A stretch of DNA of 32,327 bases, taken from positions 1 through 32,327 of the forward strand of contig CALUWL010000016.1 in NCBI GenBank assembly GCA_944324445.1. Reading direction: 5' to 3'. Within the stretch, counting starts at the first letter, position 1; every line of letters starts with the position of its first letter. Position numbers and translations under genes: made by a program. The stretch comes from Candidatus Gastranaerophilales bacterium (GTDB lineage Bacteria > Cyanobacteriota > Vampirovibrionia > Gastranaerophilales > Gastranaerophilaceae). The notes under the pieces were generated by a model. The model was not told where the DNA came from. It did not search any database and saw only the letters and a list, made by a program, of their open reading frames with translations. Positions 24,745 to 31,856 of this stretch are shown here, piece by piece.

Positions 24745-26427
24745 TTATTTTAACATTGATTTGCTTCTCAGTTGTCTATGGAAAGTTATTGCAAATCTGT
24801 GCGCTTCATCTCTGATTCTTTGAAAAAGGTGAAGAGCAGGTGAATTAATTGCAAAAATAACCGGTTTTGATTGGTTAGGAAGAAAAACCTCCTCTTCTCT
24901 TTTTGCTAATGACACAATGTTTAATTTTAAATCGTATTCTTCCATTATTTTTATAACGCTTGATAACTGTCCTTTTCCGCCATCTATAATAATTAAATCC
25001 GGTGCTTGTATTTGGCCTGATTTAATTCTTTTAAATCTTCTTGATAATATTTCTCTCATAGATTTAAAATCATCAACTTCGCCTTTTTCGATTGTTTTTA
25101 ATTTGTATTTTCTGTATTTTGATTTTTTTGGTAATCCGTTTTCAAAATAAACTCCTGATGCTACGGTGTTTGTTCCTTGAATGTGCGAAATATCGTAACA
25201 TTCTATTGTGTGTGGAAATACGGGTAATTTGAGTTTTTCTTGAATGTATGAGCCTACTTCGTTGTAATCGTTTTGAATTTGGGATAATTCTTTTAATTTT
25301 TGTGGTTCAAGATTGTATTTTGCATTTTTTTGAGCAAGCTGAAGTATTTCTTTATCGTTTTTTGTTGCTGCTTTGATTATGTTAACGTCTTTTTTTAGCC
25401 TTAAAGAAAGCCATTTTTTATATAATTCCGTATTTTCAAACAAATCTGAAATAATGATTTTAGACGGAAGCTCCTCGTCATTCAACATAATATAATAGTC
25501 CCTTATAGCACTTTCTATTATTTCATTGGGGTTGATTTCATCTGATATTATTTGTGAATATATAAAATCTTTTTTATTTATTAATCTGCCTTGTCTTATT
25601 TGTAATATACTTACCGATATTATGTTTGCCGATGTTTCTATTGCAAGATAATCGTTGTTTGTGCTTGTTGAATTAAGAACAACATTTTGTTTTTCCATTG
25701 TTTTTTCGATATCTTGGATACTGTTTCTGTATAAAAGAGCTTTTTCAAATTCGCATTTTGCGCTTGCTTTTTGCATTTCATCATTTAATTTTTTAATAAG
25801 CTCTTTTCTTTTTCCTGAAAGAAAAAGTTCGGCATTTTTTATTATTTTTTTATATTCATCAGGAGTTATTTTATTTTGACATGGCGCGCTGCATTGACCT
25901 ATGTCATAATATAGACAAGGTCTTGATTTATATCTTGGTGTTTTGCATTTTTTTAGAGGGAAAATTTTGTTAATGACTTCTAAAGTTGCATGTGCTGCTC
26001 TTGAATCAGTATATGGTCCGTAGTATTTGCCTTTTAGGGTGTTTTTGTTTGCTTTTCTTACAATTAAGATTCTTGGGTAATCTTCTTTTGTGATTAAAAA
26101 ATAAGGGAATTTTTTATCGTCTTTTAGTAAGACATTATATTTTGGTTTGTGTTTTTTAATTAGCTCATTTTCAAGTATAAGTGCTTCGATTTCAGAATTT
26201 ACAACTATGCATTCAATTTTTTTTATTTGAGGCACCATAATCTGTAATTTTGGTGAATCTTTTTTTCCGACAAAATAGCTGTTAACTCTGTTGTATAAAT
26301 TTTTTGCTTTTCCGATATAAATTATTTCATTGTTTTTATCGTAATACTTGTAACACCCCGGTAGTTTGGGCATCAGGTTTACTTGTTCCAGTATTTCTTT
26401 ATCATATTTTCTTTTGCTGTCTGCCAT
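24745..26427 (-). CDS. uvrC: Excinuclease ABC subunit C, lacking the C-terminal HhH domain
   Basis: The 560-residue dual-incision nuclease of excision repair. The GIY-YIG domain (about residues 18-100) has GCYKYYDKNNEIIYIGKAKN. A cysteine cluster follows (C-x6-C...GQCSAPC), then a UVR domain (LNDEMQKASAKCEFEKALLYR), then the RNase H-like second nuclease (ECYDISHIQGTNTVASG, PDLIIIDGGKGQLSS, DEAHRFAITFHR). The chain stops at RQLRSKSMLK, exactly where other UvrC proteins continue into the tandem helix-hairpin-helix DNA-binding domain of about 50-60 residues. No frame downstream restores it before tRNA-Cys. TAATAT ends 6 nt before the ATG with no ribosome binding site. Confidence 0.92.
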   Translation of the reverse strand: MADSKRKYDKEILEQVNLMPKLPGCYKYYDKNNEIIYIGKAKNLYNRVNSYFVGKKDSPKLQIMVPQIKKIECIVVNSEIEALILENELIKKHKPKYNVLLKDDKKFPYFLITKEDYPRILIVRKANKNTLKGKYYGPYTDSRAAHATLEVINKIFPLKKCKTPRYKSRPCLYYDIGQCSAPCQNKITPDEYKKIIKNAELFLSGKRKELIKKLNDEMQKASAKCEFEKALLYRNSIQDIEKTMEKQNVVLNSTSTNNDYLAIETSANIISVSILQIRQGRLINKKDFIYSQIISDEINPNEIIESAIRDYYIMLNDEELPSKIIISDLFENTELYKKWLSLRLKKDVNIIKAATKNDKEILQLAQKNAKYNLEPQKLKELSQIQNDYNEVGSYIQEKLKLPVFPHTIECYDISHIQGTNTVASGVYFENGLPKKSKYRKYKLKTIEKGEVDDFKSMREILSRRFKRIKSGQIQAPDLIIIDGGKGQLSSVIKIMEEYDLKLNIVSLAKREEEVFLPNQSKPVIFAINSPALHLFQRIRDEAHRFAITFHRQLRSKSMLK

Positions 26428-26533
26428 AAATCAATATTAACATATTTTTTAGCTGTTATAAAATTCGATTTTGTGGAATGGTATTACTAAAGTAGCATAC
26501 CGTTAGTTGTTGTCATGGAAAGACAGGTGGAAT

Positions 26534-26818
26534 ATGATTCTTGAATACAAAGTTGATGAATTATCAGTACAAGGTGCGTGGCTTAGGACATTGTATGATT
26601 TAATAGACGAATTAAATTGCAAGTGTCAAACGTTTATGGAAGAAAAATATAACACGAACAGAAATTGTTTTGCTCCCGTTCGTGTTGTTAAAATTTTTGG
26701 TTCCGATACGTTGTTAAGCTGGTTAAAATTGCGTATGGAACGTTATAATCATTTTATTGATTCTTTGAATTCGCAAGATGTTTTCTCTGCTTCATTTTTA
26801 GAAGAAGAAGATGTGTAA
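26534..26818 (+). CDS. Orphan 94-residue protein
   Basis: Not recognised. Start at 26534 (MILEYKVDELSVQGAWLRTLYDL), 3-8 nt after AGGTGGA. The frame from 26507 has no such site. The product is soluble and helical, with a first amphipathic helix at residues 8-25, a short Cys-containing stretch (NCKCQTFMEEKYN) and an acidic C-terminus (FLEEEDV). Its stop directly abuts the stop of rplY on the other strand, with no base between. Two Cys in CKC are not enough to propose metal binding. Confidence 0.55.
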   Translation: MILEYKVDELSVQGAWLRTLYDLIDELNCKCQTFMEEKYNTNRNCFAPVRVVKIFGSDTLLSWLKLRMERYNHFIDSLNSQDVFSASFLEEEDV

Positions 26819-27097
26819 CTATACAGTTGCAAATTCAACGTTTAGATATTCATTTGTTGCGTAGTTTACTTGCAACTCTTGGATTTTTGCGTTGAATTTT
26901 TCTTTACCTAGGCTTAGTTCCCATTCGCCATCTTTGTTGTTTCTGTATGCCATTTCAAATTCATGTGCATTAACTTGGATGTTTTTTGCTTCAATACCTT
27001 TTCCGTATAATGAAGCAGGTAATATACCAGCACTTCTTAATTGGCGTGGGTTTTTGCCTTCTTCACGATTTTCGATTTTTAATTTAGCTTTAGTCAT
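26819..27097 (-). CDS. rplY: 50S ribosomal protein bL25
   Basis: A 92-residue 5S-rRNA-binding protein of the short, E. coli-like form without the CTC C-terminal domain. Landmarks are EEGKNPRQLRSAGILPASLYG (K...R.LR..G..PA..YG), the IQVNAHEFEMAY strand, EKFNAKIQELQVNYATNEYL and the terminal NVEFATV. AAGGAGA lies 5 nt before the ATG. It stands alone, divergent from folP. Confidence 0.88.
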   Translation of the reverse strand: MTKAKLKIENREEGKNPRQLRSAGILPASLYGKGIEAKNIQVNAHEFEMAYRNNKDGEWELSLGKEKFNAKIQELQVNYATNEYLNVEFATV

Positions 27098-27171
27098 TTT
27101 ATTCTCCTTGACTTAATGTTATTCTTAATCTATTAATATAAGTATTCTAATTATATTTGTTGAACAAAAAA

Positions 27172-28323
27172 ATGCAATTTTTATCAAAGACAGTTTTAAA
27201 AAAGTTTATAAATCAAGAAATTTCATCAGTAGGTTTTGACGAAGGGTATATTGAACATGCCGTCAAAAAGCATTTATTTATTTCGATAAAAATCTTTGAT
27301 GTTACCCCTTCGCAAGCTTCAATTATTAAACAAACGGCTCTTTCTTGTGATTGTGATTGTGCTGTTAACAGAGGTGTTATTGATTGTTCTGTCAGTTTTT
27401 CAAATTGCATATTATCAGGTACAGTAAGCCAACTTACTAATGTTGCAAAAAAGCTTGCAAGTCAGCCATTTTCACTATCCAAGCTTTCTGATGTAATTTT
27501 GCAACAGATTGAAATCGAATTAAAGCCTAAGAAAAGAACAAAAATAATGGGTATTTTAAATTTAACCCCAAATTCTTTTTCTGACGGCGGTGAATTTGTT
27601 GAAATTGATAAAGCAATTAATCATGCAATCGATATGATTGAAGCAGGTGCTGATATAATTGATATTGGTGCTCAATCAACAAAACCTCATGCTGATTTAG
27701 TTTCTGTTGTATATGAAATTGAAAAGGTAACTCCCATCGTAACTGCGCTAAAAACTGCTTTTCCTCATATAGAAATCAGTGTTGATACTATGACCCTTGC
27801 ATGTGCTAAAGCGGCTATTGAAGCAGGAGCTGATATTATTAACGATGTAAGTTTTTTATCCAATCCTGAATTTGTTAATATTTGCGCTCATGAAAATAAA
27901 AAGCTGGTTATAATGCATTCTAAGGGTGATGCAAAAACAATGGATAATCTTTGTGATTATGATAATTTAATTGATGAAATTTATTCTGAAATATATAAAA
28001 AGGCTCAATTTGCGCTTGAAAATGGTTTAAATAGAGAGTCTGTAATTATAGATGTGGGTTTTGGCTTTGCAAAAAATATTGGACAAAATTTTGAGCTTTT
28101 AAAAAGGATTAATGAATTTAAATCCATGGGATACCCTATTTTAGCTGGTCTTTCCAGAAAAAGATTTATGCAGGATGTAATTAATACCAAAGAACCTAAA
28201 GACGCAGATTTTGTTTCTGCTGTTGCTGCTTTTTATCTTATGCAAAATGATATTGACTATATTAGGGTTCATAATGTTGAGTTGACATCTCAAGCACTTA
28301 AGCTTAATGATAGGCTTTTTTAA
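27172..28323 (+). CDS. folP: Dihydropteroate synthase with N-terminal extension
   Basis: A 383-residue enzyme that joins p-aminobenzoate to 6-hydroxymethyl-dihydropterin diphosphate in folate synthesis. The TIM-barrel domain starts at about residue 118: IMGILNLTPNSFSDGGEF, IDIGAQSTKPHA, NDVSF, MHSKGD, DVGFGFAKN and LAGLSRKRF. The first 110 residues (ending GTVSQLTNVAKKLASQPFSL) belong to the long DHPS type found in several anaerobes. Start at ATG 27172; an in-frame TTG at 27157 is possible, but no ribosome binding site marks either. Ends with a 4-bp overlap against the YkgJ-type gene. Confidence 0.92.
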   Translation: MQFLSKTVLKKFINQEISSVGFDEGYIEHAVKKHLFISIKIFDVTPSQASIIKQTALSCDCDCAVNRGVIDCSVSFSNCILSGTVSQLTNVAKKLASQPFSLSKLSDVILQQIEIELKPKKRTKIMGILNLTPNSFSDGGEFVEIDKAINHAIDMIEAGADIIDIGAQSTKPHADLVSVVYEIEKVTPIVTALKTAFPHIEISVDTMTLACAKAAIEAGADIINDVSFLSNPEFVNICAHENKKLVIMHSKGDAKTMDNLCDYDNLIDEIYSEIYKKAQFALENGLNRESVIIDVGFGFAKNIGQNFELLKRINEFKSMGYPILAGLSRKRFMQDVINTKEPKDADFVSAVAAFYLMQNDIDYIRVHNVELTSQALKLNDRLF

Positions 28324-28790
28324 TTATTGTCTTCAATAAATTCTTTAATATTTTTTATTGGCCTTTTTGAAATTTTTTTAAAAACTTCTTCAAATTTTTC
28401 AATCGGTTCAAAATGATATCCGCATTCATCTTTTAGTTGAGCGCCCATTTTAAAAATTTCTTCTGACGGATAATTTCTGCATATTGAAGGACGGTTTTTG
28501 TGGTCTTTGCATAATCTTTTTTCTTTATCAAATTTATTGCACTCAAATATTAAACCGAAATCATCTTTTCCAATTGGGGTAATGTGTTTATAGAAGATAT
28601 AGTCATCGTTTTCTTTTATTTTTTTAAATTCTTCTTCTGTTTCGATTACTTTTCTTCCATGGCGAACATATATGTTTTCACAGCAACACCCGCACATACG
28701 GCATTTTCCGTATCTGTAATATTTTCTTTTTAGAATCAGCAAATGATAATGCTTTTTTAAAAACCCCTTTACTTTTTTAAGCAATGTCAT
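28320..28790 (-). CDS. YkgJ-family cysteine-cluster protein
   Basis: A 156-residue protein of the YkgJ type (putative Zn- or Fe-binding). The metal-binding signature is C30-x2-C33-x-C35-C36-C37 (KCRMCGCCCENI), followed by FECNKFD, RLCKDH, RPSICRNYP and a later DECGYHF, giving about nine cysteines. The N-terminus is very basic and hydrophobic in part (KKHYHLLILKRKYY). The biological role of this family is not settled. Its start lies inside the last codons of the 108-residue orphan (14-nt overlap), so the two are coupled. Confidence 0.8.
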   Translation of the reverse strand: MTLLKKVKGFLKKHYHLLILKRKYYRYGKCRMCGCCCENIYVRHGRKVIETEEEFKKIKENDDYIFYKHITPIGKDDFGLIFECNKFDKEKRLCKDHKNRPSICRNYPSEEIFKMGAQLKDECGYHFEPIEKFEEVFKKISKRPIKNIKEFIEDNN

Positions 28791-29103
28791 TTAAAAAATC
28801 TTCATTATTCAATAGTTCTGATAGAAAGTTATCGTCATCAATTGATAAAGCGCCGTCAAATGCTTGTTGTACAACAAGTTCATTGGCAGCTTTTTCGTCA
28901 GTTTCTTTTAAAATTTCAGAGAATTTTTGAACATCGATTTCTCTTTCGTATTTTTGAATTGCAGCAGACGAAATATCTGATTCATCAATAAAAAAGCCGC
29001 TTTCATTTGTTTCAAAGGGGTTTGTTGCAACTCCTTTAATTCTATCCAAACTTTGACTTTGCGTAATAGATTCTGAATTATTGTTTGTAATTTTATCCAG
29101 CAT
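28777..29103 (-). CDS. Orphan acidic 108-residue protein
   Basis: Not recognised. The product is acidic, soluble and Ser/Asn-rich at the start (MLDKITNNNSESITQSQSLD). A helix at about residues 42-65 (DISSAAIQKYEREIDVQKFS) and a C-terminal acidic helix (FLSELLNNEDFLNDIA) follow. No signal peptide or membrane span. It has a strong promoter (TTGCCA-17-TATAAT) with a palindrome downstream of the -10 box, and its 3' end overlaps the YkgJ-type gene by 14 nt, so the two form an operon. No clear Shine-Dalgarno sequence beyond AGGGAA about 5 nt before the ATG. Confidence 0.6.
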   Translation of the reverse strand: MLDKITNNNSESITQSQSLDRIKGVATNPFETNESGFFIDESDISSAAIQKYEREIDVQKFSEILKETDEKAANELVVQQAFDGALSIDDDNFLSELLNNEDFLNDIA

Positions 29104-29162
29104 ATATTCCCTAAGTCTTATCCTTACTATTACAGTATGAATTAAAATAATCTTTTTGTAAT

Positions 29163-29176
29163 TAATCTAAAGATTA
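29163..29176. promoter_or_regulatory. Palindrome, possible operator
   Basis: TAATCT-AA-AGATTA, a perfect 14-bp inverted repeat starting 10 bp downstream of the -10 box of the 29103 promoter, where a repressor could block transcription. No factor is identified. Confidence 0.35.
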
Positions 29177-29186
29177 GTTTATTGAA

Positions 29187-29215
29187 ATTATAGCCGTATT
29201 TTTGAAATATGGCAA
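29187..29215 (-). promoter_or_regulatory. Sigma70-type promoter of the 108-residue orphan and YkgJ-type gene
   Basis: On the minus strand: TTGCCA (29210-29215), 17 nt, TATAAT (29187-29192). It lies directly after the LOG-family stop codon at 29218. Confidence 0.7.
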
Positions 29216-29217
29216 AT

Positions 29218-29817
29218 TTATTTGTTTACTTTTATTTTGTCCCCTAGATAGTTCTTTTCTTTGAATGAATAATTGTTTATGTATTCAATTGCTTCTTTCG
29301 GCGTGTTTGCCACAAAATAAAGTTCTGAGGATATTTTTGGTGCAAATCCGTTTTCAATAATTGAATCAAAAAATTTTATTAAGTTTTCGTAATAATTATT
29401 GGTATTTAAAATAACAATCGGCTTGTTATTATACCCTAATTGTTTTTGAACAATCATCTCGGATAATTCTTCCAGTGTTCCAAAGCCGCCGGCAATAGCA
29501 ATTATTGCTTGTGAAAGTTCATCCATTTTGGCTTTTCTTTCTCTCATTCCTTTAGTTAGAATGAACTTTGTACAGTTACCTGTGTCTATTCCAAAATTTC
29601 TAAGTTTTTCAGGCATAATGCCAATTATTTCGCTTCCTCTGAGTTTTGCAGCACTCGTAACTTCTCCCATTAAACCCAGACTTGAGCCGCCATAGACTAT
29701 GTTGTAATTATTTTGAGCAATTTCTATTCCGAGATTGTATGCTTCTTTAAAATATGTTCTTTCTATATTTGATGATGAGCTTGCAAATATGCATATTGAG
29801 TTAATTTTTTTATTCAT
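29218..29817 (-). CDS. LOG-family protein (TIGR00730 type nucleotide phosphoribohydrolase)
   Basis: A 199-residue Rossmann-like protein. NYNIVYGGSSLGLMGEVTSA binds the nucleotide. The motif MRERKAKMDE...AIIAIAGGFGTLEE gives the catalytic Arg and Glu of the GGxGTxxE signature. Plant and bacterial LOG proteins release the base from nucleoside 5'-monophosphates (cytokinin activation or nucleotide clean-up); the bacterial substrate is uncertain. GGAGAAAGG directly precedes the ATG. It lies between a glycosyltransferase and an orphan operon, both on the same strand. Confidence 0.88.
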   Translation of the reverse strand: MNKKINSICIFASSSSNIERTYFKEAYNLGIEIAQNNYNIVYGGSSLGLMGEVTSAAKLRGSEIIGIMPEKLRNFGIDTGNCTKFILTKGMRERKAKMDELSQAIIAIAGGFGTLEELSEMIVQKQLGYNNKPIVILNTNNYYENLIKFFDSIIENGFAPKISSELYFVANTPKEAIEYINNYSFKEKNYLGDKIKVNK

Positions 29818-29836
29818 CCTTTCTCCAATGATTGCC

Positions 29837-30793
29837 TTATAATATAAAATTATACACTTTTATAAATTTATTGTGTTTTGTTATTAAAAACATTTTTATT
29901 TTGTATTTTAGAGGGATTTCTTTGCATTTATAAAATTCTTCAATCTTGTATGAATTGAAGATTTCGCTGATTTTATCTATGAAATTATTTTTATAATTTT
30001 TATTTATTCTTTTAAAATTCCAGATGTATGCTTTTAATTCAAAGAAAAGTTTAAAAGCTTCTTGTTTATTTGTTTTTGCTTTGAAAAAATTGTTTATGTT
30101 TTTGAATTCTTCTAATATAGCAAAAGCTTTTTCTTTTGAATTAACGCTTGATAGAGGATTATCAAGATTGTAGTTGTAAAGAGGTGTGTCGATTATGCAG
30201 ATTTTTTGTCCTAGATACATACATTTAAATTGAAATGATGTATCTTGAAAGCTTGCTCCTTTTGTTTCCTGAAAAAATATTTGGTTGTTTATTAAAAAAT
30301 CTTTCTTGTATAGAATTGACCAAACGCTTGGTTTTAGGGCTAATATTTGAGGATATTTTTTGGCGTTTGTTGTTTTATTTATTATTTTTTGAGGGTAATT
30401 TTTTTTATGAATTTTTTTCTTATTTTTTATTATGAAAAAGTCGCATTTTGTTATATCCGAATTTGTTTTGAGTGCATTTTTTATTAATGTTTCCAGCATG
30501 GTGCTTTCAATATAATCATCTGATTCAACTATTGAAATATATTTTCCTGTTGCAATTTTTATTGCATTATTTAGATTTTTTCCGTAGCCTTGATTAGATT
30601 TATTTGAAATAATTATTATTCTTTTATCTTTTTCCTTAAAATCTTTAAGTATTTTTTCGGTTTTATCATTTGACGCATCGTTAATTACAATTATTTCAAG
30701 ATTTTCGTATGTTTGATTTAATACGCTATTTAGGCATTTTTCAATATATTTTTCGCTGTTATACGTGGGTATTAATATGCTAATTTTTTCCAT
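29837..30793 (-). CDS. Family 2 glycosyltransferase
   Basis: A 318-residue GT-A fold transferase. It opens with ISILIPTYNSEKYIEKCLNS, then VINDASNDKT (nucleotide-sugar Asp) and ISIVESDDYIE, where ESDD stands for the metal-binding DxD. The C-terminal 100 residues are Lys- and Phe-rich and probably lie along the membrane. It probably adds a sugar to an envelope polysaccharide. TAAAAT ends 6 nt before the ATG with no ribosome binding site. Divergent from rfbC, 74 bp away; with it and the GT-C-like gene it suggests surface-glycan synthesis. Confidence 0.88.
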   Translation of the reverse strand: MEKISILIPTYNSEKYIEKCLNSVLNQTYENLEIIVINDASNDKTEKILKDFKEKDKRIIIISNKSNQGYGKNLNNAIKIATGKYISIVESDDYIESTMLETLIKNALKTNSDITKCDFFIIKNKKKIHKKNYPQKIINKTTNAKKYPQILALKPSVWSILYKKDFLINNQIFFQETKGASFQDTSFQFKCMYLGQKICIIDTPLYNYNLDNPLSSVNSKEKAFAILEEFKNINNFFKAKTNKQEAFKLFFELKAYIWNFKRINKNYKNNFIDKISEIFNSYKIEEFYKCKEIPLKYKIKMFLITKHNKFIKVYNFIL

Positions 30794-30867
30794 TTCTATA
30801 TTTTATCAAGAATTTTACAAGTTTGTATATTTAGTGTAAATTTTATATTATTACTTTGGAGATAACG

Positions 30868-31410
30868 ATGGATTTTGAATTTCACAAGCAAAAGTTGGAT
30901 GGGGTTGCCTTAATTTCAGGAAAAAAATTTTCCGATAACAGAGGTTTTTTATTTGAGTCTTTTAGGAAAAATGTTTTTTTAGATAATGGCATCAATGTCG
31001 ATTTTGTACAGGATAATTTTTCATATTCTGATTTTAGAACTTTAAGAGGCTTGCATTTTCAAAAAGGCATTCATGCTCAGGACAAATTGATTTTTGTTAA
31101 TTACGGCAGCATTTTAGATGTAGTAGTTGATTTAAGAAAGGATTCTCCTACATTTGGAGAGTATTTAAAATTTGAATTGTCGTCTGAAAATCCATCCTTG
31201 CTATATATCCCAAAAGGTTTTGCGCATGGTTTTTTAACATTATCCGATTTTGCTTGTGTTTCTTATAAATTGAGTGCATATTATTGCCCTGAAGCTGAAG
31301 GCGGTATTATTTGGAACGATAAGACGTTAAACATCGATTGGGGAATTGATTATCAACCGATAGTTAGTGAAAAGGATTTACAATTGCCTCAATTTACTTC
31401 TTATTTATGA
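30868..31410 (+). CDS. rfbC: dTDP-4-dehydrorhamnose 3,5-epimerase
   Basis: A 180-residue RmlC-type cupin that epimerises dTDP-4-keto-6-deoxyglucose at C3 and C5 on the way to dTDP-L-rhamnose. Landmarks are FSDNRGFLFESFR, FVQDNFSYSDFRTLRGLHFQ with the catalytic His63, DVVVDLRKDSPTFG, YIPKGFAHGFLTL, YKLSAYY and GGIIWND (149-151), which carries the partner Asp. Start at 30868, 5-9 nt after TTGGAGA; the frame's TTG at 30856 is part of that site. rfbA, rfbB and rfbD are not in the window. Confidence 0.92.
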   Translation: MDFEFHKQKLDGVALISGKKFSDNRGFLFESFRKNVFLDNGINVDFVQDNFSYSDFRTLRGLHFQKGIHAQDKLIFVNYGSILDVVVDLRKDSPTFGEYLKFELSSENPSLLYIPKGFAHGFLTLSDFACVSYKLSAYYCPEAEGGIIWNDKTLNIDWGIDYQPIVSEKDLQLPQFTSYL

Positions 31411-31444
31411 TTTTAATTAAGTACTTGATTTTTGATTTTTAGCG

Positions 31445-31450
31445 TATAAT
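31445..31450 (+). promoter_or_regulatory. -10 box of the initiator tRNA gene
   Basis: Perfect TATAAT at 31445-31450, 31 nt before the mature 5' end of tRNA-fMet. A -35 hexamer is unclear (ACTTGA at 31423, 16 nt upstream, is the best candidate). Confidence 0.5.
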
Positions 31451-31481
31451 AATTATATTGTTACAGGAGTAAATTGAATAT

Positions 31482-31558
<77 letters not shown>

Positions 31559-31566
31559 ATTGATAT

Positions 31567-31603
31567 AACTGGCTTTTAGAGATTTACTAAATGCCAGTTT
31601 TTT
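31567..31603 (+). terminator. Rho-independent terminator after tRNA-fMet
   Basis: AACTGGC (31567-31573) pairs with GCCAGTT (31593-31599), extended by TTTAG/CTAAA after one T-T mismatch; six T's follow. Confidence 0.75.
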
Positions 31604-31633
31604 AGTAAATGTAATTTAACGACCGGTTTTATT

Positions 31634-31856
31634 TGTACGGATACTTTGATTATTTTGGCTTAGTCTGCTCCGTAAGGGCGTTTTCAGGTCGGAAAATTAA
31701 GTTTACCCAAAAAATCAAACTGCCGAACTGGACTTTTTTCGGACTGTACGGATAGATTGAGTTTTTCTTAATATAGCTGAGTTACGCACCGATTTTGAAG
31801 TGTGCGGATAAAATGATTATTTTGGTATAGTCCAGTTGTGCAAAAAGCGTAAGCCG
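31634..31856. repeat. Degenerate ~56-nt repeats headed by TGTRCGGATA
   Basis: Units begin at 31634, about 31687 (degenerate, GGTCGGAAAATTAAG), 31745 and 31801, spaced 53-58 nt. The first and last match at 26 of the first 32 positions, sharing TGATTATTTTGG and TAGTC. The stretch encodes no plausible protein. Confidence 0.5.

Noticed and set aside
26480-26501. Operator-like inverted repeat GGTAT...ATACC before the 94-residue orphan
   Set aside because: Only the outer 5 bp pair in register; the inner ACT/AGT is offset, so it is a weak hairpin likely by chance in AT-rich DNA.
31634-31856. CRISPR array
   Set aside because: The repeats are only about 80% alike or less, the spacing drifts (53-58 nt), units are not separated by unique spacers of constant size, and no cas gene is present.
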